64,000 nt of DNA, taken from positions 310,001 to 374,000 of the forward strand of contig NZ_JALN02000001.1 in the NCBI RefSeq assembly GCF_000559085.1, in the 5' to 3' direction. The stretch's first letter is position 1. Every line of letters starts with the position of its first letter. Origin of the DNA: Mycolicibacterium aromaticivorans JS19b1 = JCM 16368. Its GTDB lineage: Bacteria; Actinomycetota; Actinomycetes; Mycobacteriales; Mycobacteriaceae. The translations under genes were made by a program, and so were the position numbers. Of the stretch, positions 18,314 through 27,394 are shown one piece after another. The notes under the pieces were generated by a model. The model saw only the letters and a list, made by a program, of their open reading frames with translations. It was not told where the DNA came from and ran no database searches.

Positions 18314-19443
18314 CAGGCGTGGCCAATCCCGAACAGATGTTGTTCGCGTCGACGACGCAGGCCTTCCTGGAGAAGGAGGCTTCGCTGACCCGGGTGCGGG
18401 AACTGCATGCCGCGGACACCTCGTTCGACGGGCAGTGGTGGCAGCGGGCAGCCGAACTCGGCTGGGCCAGCCTGCTGGTCCCCGAAGATCTTGGCGGCGG
18501 CAGTGTTTCGGGCGACGGCGTGGCCGACCTAGCCCTGGTGGCCGAACAGATCGGACACAGCGTGGCACCCGGTCCGCTGCATCCGGTCAGCGTGGTGCTG
18601 GCGGGTCTGGTCGAGGCGCCAGAGGGTCACGGCGACACCATCGAGGCGCTGGTGTCCGGTGAACTGGTGGCGTCGTGGGCGGTCTACGAACCAGGCCTGC
18701 CGCTGCGCCCGTTGCAGCCCGGTGTCACCGCGACGCGCACCGAATCCGGTTACCGCATCGACGGGGTGAAGGACCGAGTCGAGGCAGGCACCGACGCCGA
18801 TGCGTTCCTGGTGGTCGCCGATCTCGACGGTGGCCCCCGTCAGTTCCTCGTCCCCGCCGACCGCACGACCGTCACCGAGCAGCGCTCAGTGGACATGGTG
18901 AAGCGTTACGCCCGGGTGCAATTCGACGCGGTGGAGGTCGACGACTCCGCCGTGGTCGGCGATGCGGCGCAGACCGCGGCCATCATCGAGCGGCAGCGGC
19001 AGGTCGCACTGGTGCTGCAATGCGCCGAGATCGTCGGGATCTTGGACACCGTGCTGGCGATGACGACACAGTGGATGTTCGACCGCCACAGTTTCGGGAG
19101 GCCGCTGGCGTCCTACCAGGCGCTCAAACATCGGCTCGCGGACATGAAGATGTGGTTCGAGGCGTGCCGGGCGACGACGGCGGGCGCGGTGGCCGCGGTG
19201 TCGCAGCGCTCGGACGACGCGGCACTACTGGTCAGTGTCGCCAAAGCGTATGTGGCCGAACGGGCCCCGGTGATGCTGCAAGATTGCGTGCAGCTGCATG
19301 GCGGCATCGGCGTCACCTGGGAACACGATCTGCACCTGTTCTTGCGCCGTACCGCGTTGTACCGCGCGCTGTACGGTTCGCCGGAGGAGCACCATCGCGC
19401 CGTGTACGCGTCGAGCGCCGACCGAAAGGAAGCTTCGGCATGA
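18310..19443 (+). CDS. acyl-CoA dehydrogenase, subunit-like (first of a pair)
   Basis: A 377-residue acyl-CoA dehydrogenase-fold flavoprotein. Signs are WWQRAAELGWASLLVPEDLGG, MFDRHSFGRPLASYQALKHRLADM and the C-terminal VQLHGGIGVTWEHDLHLFLRR. It is diverged in the central flavin region compared with the next gene. Start ATG 18310 overlaps the amidohydrolase stop (ATGA), and its own stop overlaps the next gene's ATG. Mycobacterial steroid-type FadE enzymes are often alpha2beta2 heterotetramers made from such adjacent unequal pairs, so this is probably one subunit of a heteromeric enzyme (inference). Confidence 0.9.
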   Translation: MTGVANPEQMLFASTTQAFLEKEASLTRVRELHAADTSFDGQWWQRAAELGWASLLVPEDLGGGSVSGDGVADLALVAEQIGHSVAPGPLHPVSVVLAGLVEAPEGHGDTIEALVSGELVASWAVYEPGLPLRPLQPGVTATRTESGYRIDGVKDRVEAGTDADAFLVVADLDGGPRQFLVPADRTTVTEQRSVDMVKRYARVQFDAVEVDDSAVVGDAAQTAAIIERQRQVALVLQCAEIVGILDTVLAMTTQWMFDRHSFGRPLASYQALKHRLADMKMWFEACRATTAGAVAAVSQRSDDAALLVSVAKAYVAERAPVMLQDCVQLHGGIGVTWEHDLHLFLRRTALYRALYGSPEEHHRAVYASSADRKEASA

Positions 19444-20699
19444 CCGAAACCGCGATCTCCACAGCCACCGAATCGGTCGCCGATTTCGCCGCCAGAGCGC
19501 GCGCCTGGCTGGCCGAGAACATGCCGACCATCGATCCCGACCATCCGCCCTTCTCGGTACGCGCCGAGCAAGCATCATGGGATCACGCCAAGGACCTCCA
19601 GAAGCGGTTGTACGCCGGCGGTTTCGCCGGAATCTGCTTTCCCCGTGAATACGGCGGGCTCGGGCTGGATCACGCGTATCAGAAAGCATTCGACGCCGAG
19701 TGCCGCGGCTACGAGATGCCGTTGATCCTCAATGTGCCGACATTCACGATCTGCGCAGCCACCATTTTGGACATGGGCACCGAAGCCCAGAAACGCGAAC
19801 GTATTTCGGCGGCGATCCGGGGCGACGAGATCCTGTGCCAGCTGCTGAGCGAACCCAGCGGTGGCTCCGATCTGGCCGGCGTGATCACGCGTGCCGATCG
19901 CCGTGGCGACACCTGGGTGGTCAACGGCGCCAAGACCTGGAGCACCAGCGCCTTCGCCGCCGACTACGGCCTGATGCTGGCCCGGACCGACTGGACGGTG
20001 CCCAAACACGAGGGCCTGACCATGTTCCTGGTCCCGCTGAACTCCCCCGGTATCACGATGCGCCGGATCAAAGAGGTCAACGGCAACGAGGAATTCTGCG
20101 AAGAGTTCTTCGACGGCCTGGAACTGAGCGATGACGCCGTGGTCGGCGAGGTCAACAAGGGCTGGGAAGTGGCCTCCCGCCAGCTGTTTCATGAACGCCG
20201 GGCGGTGGGCGGCGGGTCTGAGTTCGCCAGTGGCATCGGCGCGGAGAACGCCAGCGAAATGCCGCCCGACCACATCGGCCTGATCGAGCGCACCGGACAG
20301 TCCGACGACCCGGCCGCTCAAGAGCGGGCCGGGCGCGCCCTGGTCCGCCGGATCGTCAAGGAGCAGCTGATCAACCATGTCGGGCAAGGCATAGGTAACG
20401 GCTCACTACCGCCCAACGCGGGCACACTGATTCGGCTGTTCCACGCTGAGACCACCGAACTCGAGGTCGACACCGCGCTGGCGATTGCCGGCACCGCCGG
20501 TGTCATCGACGAAGGCGGAGATTCCTCCGACCTGGCCGATATCGGGGTGCGGTATCTGTCGCGGCAGACCGGCTCCCTGGGCGGCGGTAGCAGCGAGATG
20601 GCGCGCAATGTGATCGCCGAACGCATCCTGGGGTTCCCGCGCGAACCGGCCGCCGACAAGGGTGTGCCGTTCAATCAGGTCAAGCGCGGCCGGACCTGA
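19440..20699 (+). CDS. acyl-CoA dehydrogenase (second of a pair)
   Basis: A 419-residue acyl-CoA dehydrogenase. The N-terminal helical part (DLQKRLYAGGFAGICFPREYGGLGL) is followed by the flavin-binding LCQLLSEPSGGSDLAGVITRADR and WVVNGAKTWSTSAFAADYGLMLART, and the C-terminal helical part ends with RQTGSLGGGSSEMARNVIAERILGFPRE. It oxidises an acyl-CoA to the enoyl-CoA, passing electrons to ETF. ATG 19440 overlaps the previous stop. It closes the coupled amidohydrolase-FadE-FadE operon and converges on the radical SAM gene after six bases. Confidence 0.93.
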   Translation: MTETAISTATESVADFAARARAWLAENMPTIDPDHPPFSVRAEQASWDHAKDLQKRLYAGGFAGICFPREYGGLGLDHAYQKAFDAECRGYEMPLILNVPTFTICAATILDMGTEAQKRERISAAIRGDEILCQLLSEPSGGSDLAGVITRADRRGDTWVVNGAKTWSTSAFAADYGLMLARTDWTVPKHEGLTMFLVPLNSPGITMRRIKEVNGNEEFCEEFFDGLELSDDAVVGEVNKGWEVASRQLFHERRAVGGGSEFASGIGAENASEMPPDHIGLIERTGQSDDPAAQERAGRALVRRIVKEQLINHVGQGIGNGSLPPNAGTLIRLFHAETTELEVDTALAIAGTAGVIDEGGDSSDLADIGVRYLSRQTGSLGGGSSEMARNVIAERILGFPREPAADKGVPFNQVKRGRT

Positions 20700-20705
20700 G
20701 CACAC

Positions 20706-21722
20706 CTAGAACAGCGTCGGCTGGGGTTCGGGCCGGGCAACCGGTTCGGGCGGGGCGACCGGAGTGAACAATCGGCGGTCACCGCCGAGCTTGTACTTGG
20801 CGACCAGCGGTGCGGCCCGCTGGCGCAACATGTCCCGGTAATCGGCAGGCAGATAAGCCCCGCGCCGGTACAACTGCCGGTACGGCGCAACGAGTTCGGG
20901 ATGCGACCGCGCCAGCCAGCTCATGAACACTCCCCTGGTCGAGCTGCGCAGGTGCAGACCGAACACCGTGACGCCGGTGGCACCCGCGGCGGCGATCTGG
21001 CCCAGCAGGCCGTCGAGATGCACCGCCGAGTCGGTCAGATACGGCATCACCGGCGCGACCATCACGTGGCAGTCCAGCCCGGCGTCACGCACAGCGGCGA
21101 TCAGGCCGAGCCGCGCCTGCGGGGAGGGTGTTCCCGGCTCGACATCGCGGTGCAAATCGGGGTCACCGACGGCCAGTGAGATCGCCACCGACACCGGAAC
21201 CCGTTGCGCTGCATCCGCTATCAGGTCCAGATCGCGGCGCAGCAGAGTTCCCTTGGTCAAGATCGACATCGGCGTGCCCGAGTCCGCGAGCGCGCCGATG
21301 ATGCCCGGCATCAGCGCGTACCGACCCTCGGCACGCTGATACGGGTCGGTGTTGGTGCCCAATGCCACGGTGTCCCGACGCCAGGACCGCCGAGTCAGTT
21401 CCCGCCGCAGCACCTCGACGAGGTTGGTCTTCACCACGATCTCGCTGTCGAAATCGTCGCCGGGATCGAGTTCGAGGTACTCGTGCGTGGGCCGAGCGAA
21501 GCAGTACCGGCAGGCGTGCCCGCAACCGCGGTAGCCGTTGACCGTGTACGAGAACGGCAACATCGATGCGGCGGGAATCTTGTTCAGCGCCGATTTGCAC
21601 AGCACCTCGTGGAAAGTGACGCCCTCGAACTGCGGGGTGCGGACACTGCGCACGAACCCGATGCGCTGAAGGCCGGGCAGTGCGCCGTCGTCGACCGCTA
21701 TCCCCTGGCCACTCCACCGCAT
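20706..21722 (-). CDS. radical SAM protein, SplB-like, SOS-regulated
   Basis: A 338-residue radical SAM enzyme orthologous in sequence and position to M. tuberculosis Rv2578c. The [4Fe-4S] motif is C67-GHA-C71-RY-C74 in GYRGCGHACRYCFARPTHEYL. Other conserved blocks are VALGTNTDPYQRAEGRYALMPG and SILTKGTLLRRDLDL. The family is related to spore photoproduct lyase (COG1533), but its substrate in mycobacteria is unknown. ATG 21722 gives the ortholog-like MRWSGQ start; an in-frame ATG six codons upstream is less likely. A perfect SOS box lies nine bases upstream, in line with a DNA-damage role. Confidence 0.92.
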   Translation of the reverse strand: MRWSGQGIAVDDGALPGLQRIGFVRSVRTPQFEGVTFHEVLCKSALNKIPAASMLPFSYTVNGYRGCGHACRYCFARPTHEYLELDPGDDFDSEIVVKTNLVEVLRRELTRRSWRRDTVALGTNTDPYQRAEGRYALMPGIIGALADSGTPMSILTKGTLLRRDLDLIADAAQRVPVSVAISLAVGDPDLHRDVEPGTPSPQARLGLIAAVRDAGLDCHVMVAPVMPYLTDSAVHLDGLLGQIAAAGATGVTVFGLHLRSSTRGVFMSWLARSHPELVAPYRQLYRRGAYLPADYRDMLRQRAAPLVAKYKLGGDRRLFTPVAPPEPVARPEPQPTLF

Positions 21723-21730
21723 CGGTCCAT

Positions 21731-21746
21731 TCGAACGCACGTTCGA
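21731..21746. promoter_or_regulatory. LexA (SOS) box upstream of the SplB-like gene
   Basis: TCGAACGCACGTTCGA matches the mycobacterial SOS box TCGAAC-N4-GTTCGA at every position. It lies nine bases upstream of the radical SAM gene start. From memory, Rv2578c is among the LexA-controlled genes of M. tuberculosis, which agrees with this site. Confidence 0.88.
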
Positions 21747-21764
21747 GGATCTGTCAATGGCGCG

Positions 21765-22418
21765 CTAGTCGTCCAACTCCCCGGCGATTCCCCGTTCGAG
21801 GGCCGCGGTGGTCCGGTCCGGCAGCACGAGCAGGCCGTCGAGCTCGCCGCGGGCCAGGTCGTAGGCACGTTCGCGCTCCTGCGGGGTGGCGCCGCGATCA
21901 GCTGCCACCCGCAGCAGGCTCTGCGCCCGAGTGAGCCGCTGCTGGTCCTGGCGGGAGAAGTCACCACGGCGGCGGCGCCGTGCCTCGTTCTCGGCGGCCT
22001 CGAATGCGGTCACGTACGCCTCGACGGCGTCGAGATACTGCCGCGCGGCCTCGCCGTCGTCGAGCAGGTCTTCGGCCTTACCGGGGCGCACCAGATCGGC
22101 GCGCAACTTGGCCCGGTGGAAGGCCACCGTCAGCGGATCCCGCATGTCGGTCATCGCCGGGAAGTCGAGCAACTTGGCGGCGTCGAGTTCGTACTCCAGC
22201 CAGCGAGCGTCGGTCCGGTTGTGTTCGTCGATCACCCGGGTGATCGTGCGCCATTGCGCCGCTTGGCTTTTCACGTTGTCTCGCACCGCGGTAGGTGGTT
22301 CGGTCACCGGCTCGTTCTGTCGCCGGATCGCGGAGACCCCCTTGACCGCGGCGTAGATCGCGCCGGCCAGCGGCACGATCACGAGCAGCAGTTCGACCAA
22401 CCGGAAAATCAGCCCCAC
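21765..22418 (-). CDS. conserved membrane-anchored protein (Rv2574-like), function unknown
   Basis: A 217-residue protein with one N-terminal TM (FRLVELLLVIVPLAGAIYAAV) and a long, charged, helical cytoplasmic part (DPLTVAFHRAKLRADLVRPGKAEDLLDD, then ARRRRRGDFSRQDQQRLTRAQSLLRVAAD and a tail LARGELDGLLVLPDRTTAALERGIAGELDD). Heptad-like spacing suggests coiled coil around residues 120-185. Its place next to the panE-like gene matches that of Rv2574 in M. tuberculosis, though that identity is from synteny. It follows the panE-like gene by 20 bases in the same direction, so the two may be co-transcribed. Confidence 0.8.
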   Translation of the reverse strand: MGLIFRLVELLLVIVPLAGAIYAAVKGVSAIRRQNEPVTEPPTAVRDNVKSQAAQWRTITRVIDEHNRTDARWLEYELDAAKLLDFPAMTDMRDPLTVAFHRAKLRADLVRPGKAEDLLDDGEAARQYLDAVEAYVTAFEAAENEARRRRRGDFSRQDQQRLTRAQSLLRVAADRGATPQERERAYDLARGELDGLLVLPDRTTAALERGIAGELDD

Positions 22419-22438
22419 CTGGCCAGGATGCCACTTGG

Positions 22439-23338
22439 TCAGCCCGGCCCGTCGCTGGCGGCGGCCAGCAGCGGAACCAGCACGTCACCGACGGGCGTGT
22501 CCAACCCGTGCCCGGCGGCTTTGCGCACGATGACGTTGTTGCGGATGTCCCATTCCAGCCGGCGATGCGCTTCGGCGTCGGTGAGCATCGACGTCGTCAG
22601 ATCCTCGGGCGCAGCCGCGAACATGTCGGTCACCTCGTCGATGACGGAATCGGGCAACCGGGCGCCCTCCGCGCGGGCCACGGTCACGCACTCGGCCAGG
22701 TAGCGCCGTGCAAGTGCCGCGACGTCGGGGCGGCGAAACATTCCGGACCGCCGCCGGGCCAACACCATGAAGCCGGCGAGCGCGTTGAACAACAGTTTGC
22801 GCCACGCCGCAGTGATGAAATCGGGGTCGACCTCGACCACCATTTCCGACGAACCCAGCACCGCCGCAATGCTTTTCGCATCAGGACTGTCGGGCAACAC
22901 CAGACGCGCCTCGGTGCGCAGCCGCACCCACTCGTCCGGCTGCCGCTCCGCGGAAAACCATACGACGGCGGGCACGATATGCGCCGACGGGCAGAACGGG
23001 CCGACCCGCTCGATCTGTTCGACACCGTTTTGCAGGACGCAGACGATCGTGTGGTCGTCGCACAGGCGCTGCAACCAGCCGGCCGCCTGCTCGTTCTGGG
23101 AATCCTTGACCGCCAGGAACACCACGTCCACCGGACCGTCGATGCCGTCCGGGTCGGTCAGCACCGGACCGGGCACCAGGATCGGCTGCTTGCCATCCGG
23201 CCGGACCTCGATCTGATCGCGCGGGGTGTGCCCGCACACCGTGACCGCATGCCCGGCTGCATGCAACACCGCGGCGACGGTAGAACCGATCGCGCCGGGA
23301 CCGACGAGTGCTATCGAGGTGCCCACCGCTCCCAACAT
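22439..23338 (-). CDS. panE: 2-dehydropantoate 2-reductase-like oxidoreductase
   Basis: A 299-residue protein of the ApbA/PanE family, which reduces ketopantoate to pantoate with NADPH in the coenzyme A pathway. The nucleotide-binding GxGxxG is near the N-terminus (IALVGPGAIGSTVAAVLHAAG). A conserved Lys lies in TAAWRKLLFNALAGF, and a long C-terminal helical domain follows. It corresponds to Rv2573 of the conserved block. ATG 23338 is the outermost start; a GTG at 23326 is nearly as plausible, and neither has a strong ribosome site. Many actinobacterial members act on other ketoacids, so panE is a family-level name. Confidence 0.85.
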   Translation of the reverse strand: MLGAVGTSIALVGPGAIGSTVAAVLHAAGHAVTVCGHTPRDQIEVRPDGKQPILVPGPVLTDPDGIDGPVDVVFLAVKDSQNEQAAGWLQRLCDDHTIVCVLQNGVEQIERVGPFCPSAHIVPAVVWFSAERQPDEWVRLRTEARLVLPDSPDAKSIAAVLGSSEMVVEVDPDFITAAWRKLLFNALAGFMVLARRRSGMFRRPDVAALARRYLAECVTVARAEGARLPDSVIDEVTDMFAAAPEDLTTSMLTDAEAHRRLEWDIRNNVIVRKAAGHGLDTPVGDVLVPLLAAASDGPG

Positions 23339-23465
23339 ACTTACGGTGGCTGAACTCGCCGAGTGAGCCTAAGAGATATACGTGGCCCCCACCGGCCGCA
23401 AGGCGGCGCCCACGGACACCGACGGCGCCGGACCGGACGAGCGCAGCGAACCGATGAGCAGTCGG

Positions 23466-23903
23466 CTATGACGTCCACTTGGACAGGTAGCACTGCGGGC
23501 TGTACGGCGCGTCCTGGGCGACGGCGATCTGGCCGTCGACGGACACCTCACAGTGCGCGTTCGGGGCGCCCTGTCCGCCATGCGTGGTGCTGGACACCTG
23601 CAGGAATGCCCACTGCGGGTCTTCGAGGGTGGTCTGGAAGACCCACGGCGCGTCCGGCGACACCGTGATGGTCTCGCGCTTCATGAACGCGTTCGAGTCC
23701 GTGTTGAAGGCGTCCTTGCTGGGCGGCTGCGCGGTCAGATAGCTGATCGTGAAGTCGTACGTACCGCCGGTCGCAAGCGTGTAGGTCACCTGGTGTCCGG
23801 GCGCAGGCTCAGCGCTCGACGTGGCGTGCGTGGCTGCAACACCGGCGGCCGCCAACACCAGTGCCGCCCCGACTCTTGCTGTCACATTTCGCATATCGGC
23901 CAT
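23466..23903 (-). CDS. secreted protein of the Rv2576c type, function unknown
   Basis: A 145-residue protein with a signal peptide ([21 protein letters not shown]), then a mature beta-rich domain: [48 protein letters not shown], and two cysteines ([10 protein letters not shown] and PQCYLSKW) probably joined by a disulfide. The pattern resembles the extracytoplasmic part of MmpS proteins, and it matches Rv2576c in the conserved block. ATG 23903 or 23894 could start it; I took the outer one. It is divergent from urtA and shares the 205-base promoter region containing GlnR-like sites. Confidence 0.8.
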   Translation of the reverse strand: MADMRNVTARVGAALVLAAAGVAATHATSSAEPAPGHQVTYTLATGGTYDFTISYLTAQPPSKDAFNTDSNAFMKRETITVSPDAPWVFQTTLEDPQWAFLQVSSTTHGGQGAPNAHCEVSVDGQIAVAQDAPYSPQCYLSKWTS

Positions 23904-23973
23904 ATCGACCACGCTACCGACATCGTTACCCGTGTCGGCCCGCCTCGGCATCCAGCGAATGACTAGCAGGTTA

Positions 23974-24001
23974 ACAAGTTCGTCACACACAGATATGTCA
24001 C
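23974..24001. promoter_or_regulatory. GlnR-like binding sites upstream of urtA
   Basis: Two AC-N9-AC boxes lie close together: AC at 23974-23975 and 23985-23986, then AC at 23989-23990 and 24000-24001. The mycobacterial GlnR recognition pattern is AC-N9-AC, and urea importers are normal nitrogen-starvation targets. The sites are about 110 bases before urtA. The spacing between boxes is not the ideal 11-base repeat, so this is a reasonable but unproven call. Confidence 0.5.
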
Positions 24002-24108
24002 AGAAACTTATTGGTCCTAACGTCCGGGTCGACACCAACCGTGGGTTCGGGAGCCAGCAGGCCTGTCGGTGCCCCAATGCTTGTCTTTCCCAACACGAAA
24101 GGGCCTTT

Positions 24109-25371
24109 ATGCATCTCCGGCGCTCCGCATTGAATCGATCGTTCTTGGCGGCGACAGGCGTGGCGGTGACGGCAGGCCTGATCCTGTCCGGTTGCGGCAG
24201 TAAGGCCACCGAGACCGACACAGCAAAGTCGGATTCATGCGTTGACACGTCCGGGCCCACGATCAAGGTGGGTTCGCTGAACTCACTGTCGGGCACGATG
24301 GCCATCTCCGAGGTCACGGTGCGGGACTCGATCAAACTCGCGGTCGACGAGATCAACGCCAAGGGCGGCGTGCTGGGCAAGCAGGTCCAGATCGTCGGTG
24401 AGGACGGGGCGTCCGACCCCGCGGTGTTCGCGCAGAAGGCCGAGAAGCTGATCAAGAACGACTGCGTGGCCGCGGTGTTCGGCGGCTGGACCTCCTCGAG
24501 CCGTAAGGCCATGCTGCCGGTCTTCGAGAGCAACAACGCGCTGCTCTACTATCCCGTGCAGTACGAGGGTCTGGAATCGTCGAAGAACATCTTCTACACA
24601 GGCGCCACCACCAACCAGCAGATCGTCCCTGCGCTCGACTTCCTCAAGGAGAAGGGCATCACCTCGCTGTACCTGGTGGGTAGCGACTATGTGTTCCCGC
24701 AGACCGCCAACCGCATCATCAAGGCGTACGCCGCGGCCAACGGCATCGAGATCAAGGGCGAGGACTACACCCCGCTCGGTTCGACGGATTTCTCCACGAT
24801 CGTGAACAAGGTTCGCTCGTCGAATGCCGGTGCGGTGTTCAACACCCTCAACGGTGACTCCAACGTGGCGTTTTTCAAGGAGTACACCAACGCCGGACTC
24901 ACGCCGCAGAAGATGCCGGTGGTCTCGGTGTCGATCGCCGAGGAGGAGGTCCAGGGCATCGGCGCGCAGAACATCGCCGGCCAGCTGACCGCGTGGAACT
25001 ACTACGAGACCCTGGACAATCCGGTGAACAAGGCGTTCGTCAAGGCGTTCAAGGACAAGTACGGGCAGAACCGGGTGACCTCGGATCCGATGGAGGCCGC
25101 CTACGTTTCGGTCTACTTGTGGAAGAACACCGTCGAGAAGGGCAAGTCGTTCGACGTCAAGGCGATTCAGGACAACTGCGCCGGCGTGACGTTCGACGCC
25201 CCGGAGGGTCTGGTCACCATCGACGGCGAGAACCATCACATCACCAAGACCGCACGGATCGGCGAGATCCATCCAGACGGGCTGATCTACACGATCTGGG
25301 AGTCCCCCGGCCCGATCACCCCGGATCCGTACCTGAAGTCCTACCCCTGGGCCAAGGGCCTGTCGGGTTAA
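24109..25371 (+). CDS. urtA: urea ABC transporter substrate-binding lipoprotein
   Basis: A 420-residue lipoprotein with lipobox LILSGCGS (Cys29) and a type I periplasmic-binding fold of the UrtA group: [22 protein letters not shown], then [42 protein letters not shown], which is the diagnostic urea or amide block. The C-terminal [13 protein letters not shown] is also typical. It captures urea outside the membrane for UrtBC. ATG 24109 follows a GAAAGGG site; upstream in-frame codons overlap the divergent gene's promoter and are rejected. First gene of a complete urtABCDE set. Confidence 0.95.
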   Translation: MHLRRSALNRSFLAATGVAVTAGLILSGCGSKATETDTAKSDSCVDTSGPTIKVGSLNSLSGTMAISEVTVRDSIKLAVDEINAKGGVLGKQVQIVGEDGASDPAVFAQKAEKLIKNDCVAAVFGGWTSSSRKAMLPVFESNNALLYYPVQYEGLESSKNIFYTGATTNQQIVPALDFLKEKGITSLYLVGSDYVFPQTANRIIKAYAAANGIEIKGEDYTPLGSTDFSTIVNKVRSSNAGAVFNTLNGDSNVAFFKEYTNAGLTPQKMPVVSVSIAEEEVQGIGAQNIAGQLTAWNYYETLDNPVNKAFVKAFKDKYGQNRVTSDPMEAAYVSVYLWKNTVEKGKSFDVKAIQDNCAGVTFDAPEGLVTIDGENHHITKTARIGEIHPDGLIYTIWESPGPITPDPYLKSYPWAKGLSG

Positions 25372-25406
25372 ACGACGCGAGCCCAGCGACGGGAAGCTAA
25401 GACAGC

Positions 25407-26291
25407 ATGGAAGTCCTTGTCGGACAGCTGGCGACGGGATTGAGCCTCGGCTCGATCCTGTTGCTGGCCGCATTGGGGCTGTCGCTGACGTTCGGCCAGA
25501 TGGGCGTCATCAACATGGCGCACGGCGAATTCATCATGGTCGGCTGTTACACAGCTTTCGTGGTGCAGAAGGTGATCTCGAATGCCGGGGCATCACTGCT
25601 GTTTTCGCTGATCGTCGGATTCGTGGTCGGCGGCCTGCTCGGTGTACTCCTGGAAGTCACGCTGATCCAGCGAATGTACAACCGTCCCCTCGACACCTTG
25701 CTGGCGACGTTCGGCGTCGGGCTGATTCTGCAGCAGGCGGCGCGCAGCATCTTCGGCGCGCCCGCGGTGAACGTCACCGCACCGGCGTGGCTGTCCGGCG
25801 GCGTGGAGATCCTCGGCGCGGTGGTGCCCAAGACCCGCATCTTCATCCTGGCGCTGGCGGTGGTCTGCGTTGCCGTGCTGGCCGCGGTGCTCAAGCTCAG
25901 CCCGATGGGCCGGCGCATCCGGGCCGTCGTACAGAACCGCGATCTTGCTGAGACAAGCGGCATTTCGAGTCGGCGAACCGATATCACGACGTTCTTCATC
26001 GGCTCGGGACTGGCCAGCGTGGCAGGCGTCGCCCTCACCCTCATCGGATCGACGAGTTCGACCATCGGCCAGAGTTATCTGATCGACGCGTTCCTGGTGG
26101 TCGTCGTCGGCGGGCTCGGCCAGATCAAGGGGACGGTGATCGCCGCGTTCGCGCTCGGTTTGATGAACTCGTTCATCGAGTACAGCACCACCGCGTCGCT
26201 GGCCAAGGTCATCGTGTTCGTGGTCATCGTGATCTTCCTGCAGGCGCGCCCGCAAGGCCTGTTCACTGTGCGGACAAGGAGTTTGGTATGA
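25407..26291 (+). CDS. urtB: urea ABC transporter permease UrtB
   Basis: A 294-residue LivH-type permease with multiple TM segments (IGLSLGSILLLAALGLSLTFGQMGVINMAHGEFIMVG at the start). The family motif is seen in RRIRAVVQNRDLAETSGISSRRTDITTFFIGSGLASVAGV. It forms half of the transmembrane channel with UrtC. It starts 35 bases after urtA, and its stop overlaps urtC's start by four bases, so the operon is translationally linked. Confidence 0.95.
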   Translation: MEVLVGQLATGLSLGSILLLAALGLSLTFGQMGVINMAHGEFIMVGCYTAFVVQKVISNAGASLLFSLIVGFVVGGLLGVLLEVTLIQRMYNRPLDTLLATFGVGLILQQAARSIFGAPAVNVTAPAWLSGGVEILGAVVPKTRIFILALAVVCVAVLAAVLKLSPMGRRIRAVVQNRDLAETSGISSRRTDITTFFIGSGLASVAGVALTLIGSTSSTIGQSYLIDAFLVVVVGGLGQIKGTVIAAFALGLMNSFIEYSTTASLAKVIVFVVIVIFLQARPQGLFTVRTRSLV

Positions 26292-27394
26292 GAACCCTTG
26301 TCGGCAGGTGGCAGACATGGGCAGGGTTCGCGGTCGCGGCCGTCATACTGTTCGGCATCGCACCCGCGATGCTGACCAGCTTCCGGCTCGACCTGCTGGG
26401 CCAGTACCTGTGCTATGCGATCGTGGCCGCCGGCATCGGATTGGCCTGGGGCCGCGGCGGAATGCTCACGCTGGGGCAGGGTGTGTTCTTCGGCCTCGGT
26501 GCCTACATGATGGGTATGCATCTCAAGATCGCCGACGCCGAGATCCGTAAACAGCCGGTGCCGGACTTCATGCAGATCGCGGGAATCCCTGCGCTGCCGT
26601 CATATTGGGAACCGTTCTCGTCGGCGGCCTTCACCTTGGCGGCGATCGTGGTAATCCCGACCGGCATCGCCGCGCTGCTCGGTCTCGGCGTGTTCAAACG
26701 CCGCGTCAAGGGCGCTTACTTCGCGATCCTGTCCCAGGCACTGGCCGCGGCACTGGCGATCCTGCTAGTCGGACAGTCGACCGTGGGTGGCAGCAACGGG
26801 CTCAACGGTTTTCGGACCTTCTTCGGGTTCCGGCTTTCCGATCCGGTGAACCGGCAGATGCTGTACTTCATCGCCGCGGGCACGCTGCTGGTGGTGGTGG
26901 CGGTGGTGCGCCAGCTGATGCAGAGCCGCTACGGCGAACTCCTGGTTGCGGTACGTGACGGCGAGGAGCGGGTCCGTTTCCTCGGCTACGACCCGGCCAC
27001 CATCAAAGTTGTCGCCTACACCGCGGCCGCGTTGTTCGCCAGCGTCGCCGGTGCCCTGTTCGCGCCGATCATCGGATTCATCACGCCCGCTCAGGTCGGC
27101 GTCGTACCGTCCATCGCCTTCCTGATCGGCGTCGCGATCGGCGGGCGCACCACGCTGCTCGGACCGATTCTCGGCGCCATCGGTGTGGCCTGGGCGCAAA
27201 CGGCGTTCTCCGAACGATTCCCGTCCGGATGGACCTACGCACAGGGACTGCTGTTCATCGTCGTCGTCGGCTTCTTCCCCGCCGGCCTGGCCGGAGTCGG
27301 GGCGCTGTTGCGCCGCCGCCGCCGCACCACGGGCGTCCTCTCCGCGGGCGACGCCCAACACGCTCAGGCCGAGACTGTGGGGGCGGCAACATGA
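26288..27394 (+). CDS. urtC: urea ABC transporter permease UrtC
   Basis: A 368-residue LivM-type permease with eight or more hydrophobic segments. Distinctive UrtC features are LTLGQGVFFGLGAYMMGMHLKI, QIAGIPALPSYWEPFSS, LLVGQSTVGGSNGLNGFRTFFGF and VRDGEERVRFLGYDPATIKVVAYT. It pairs with UrtB. The C-terminal 35 residues after LLRRRRR are a hydrophilic cytoplasmic tail. ATG 26288 overlaps urtB's stop, and its own stop overlaps urtD's ATG at 27391. Confidence 0.95.
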   Translation: MRTLVGRWQTWAGFAVAAVILFGIAPAMLTSFRLDLLGQYLCYAIVAAGIGLAWGRGGMLTLGQGVFFGLGAYMMGMHLKIADAEIRKQPVPDFMQIAGIPALPSYWEPFSSAAFTLAAIVVIPTGIAALLGLGVFKRRVKGAYFAILSQALAAALAILLVGQSTVGGSNGLNGFRTFFGFRLSDPVNRQMLYFIAAGTLLVVVAVVRQLMQSRYGELLVAVRDGEERVRFLGYDPATIKVVAYTAAALFASVAGALFAPIIGFITPAQVGVVPSIAFLIGVAIGGRTTLLGPILGAIGVAWAQTAFSERFPSGWTYAQGLLFIVVVGFFPAGLAGVGALLRRRRRTTGVLSAGDAQHAQAETVGAAT

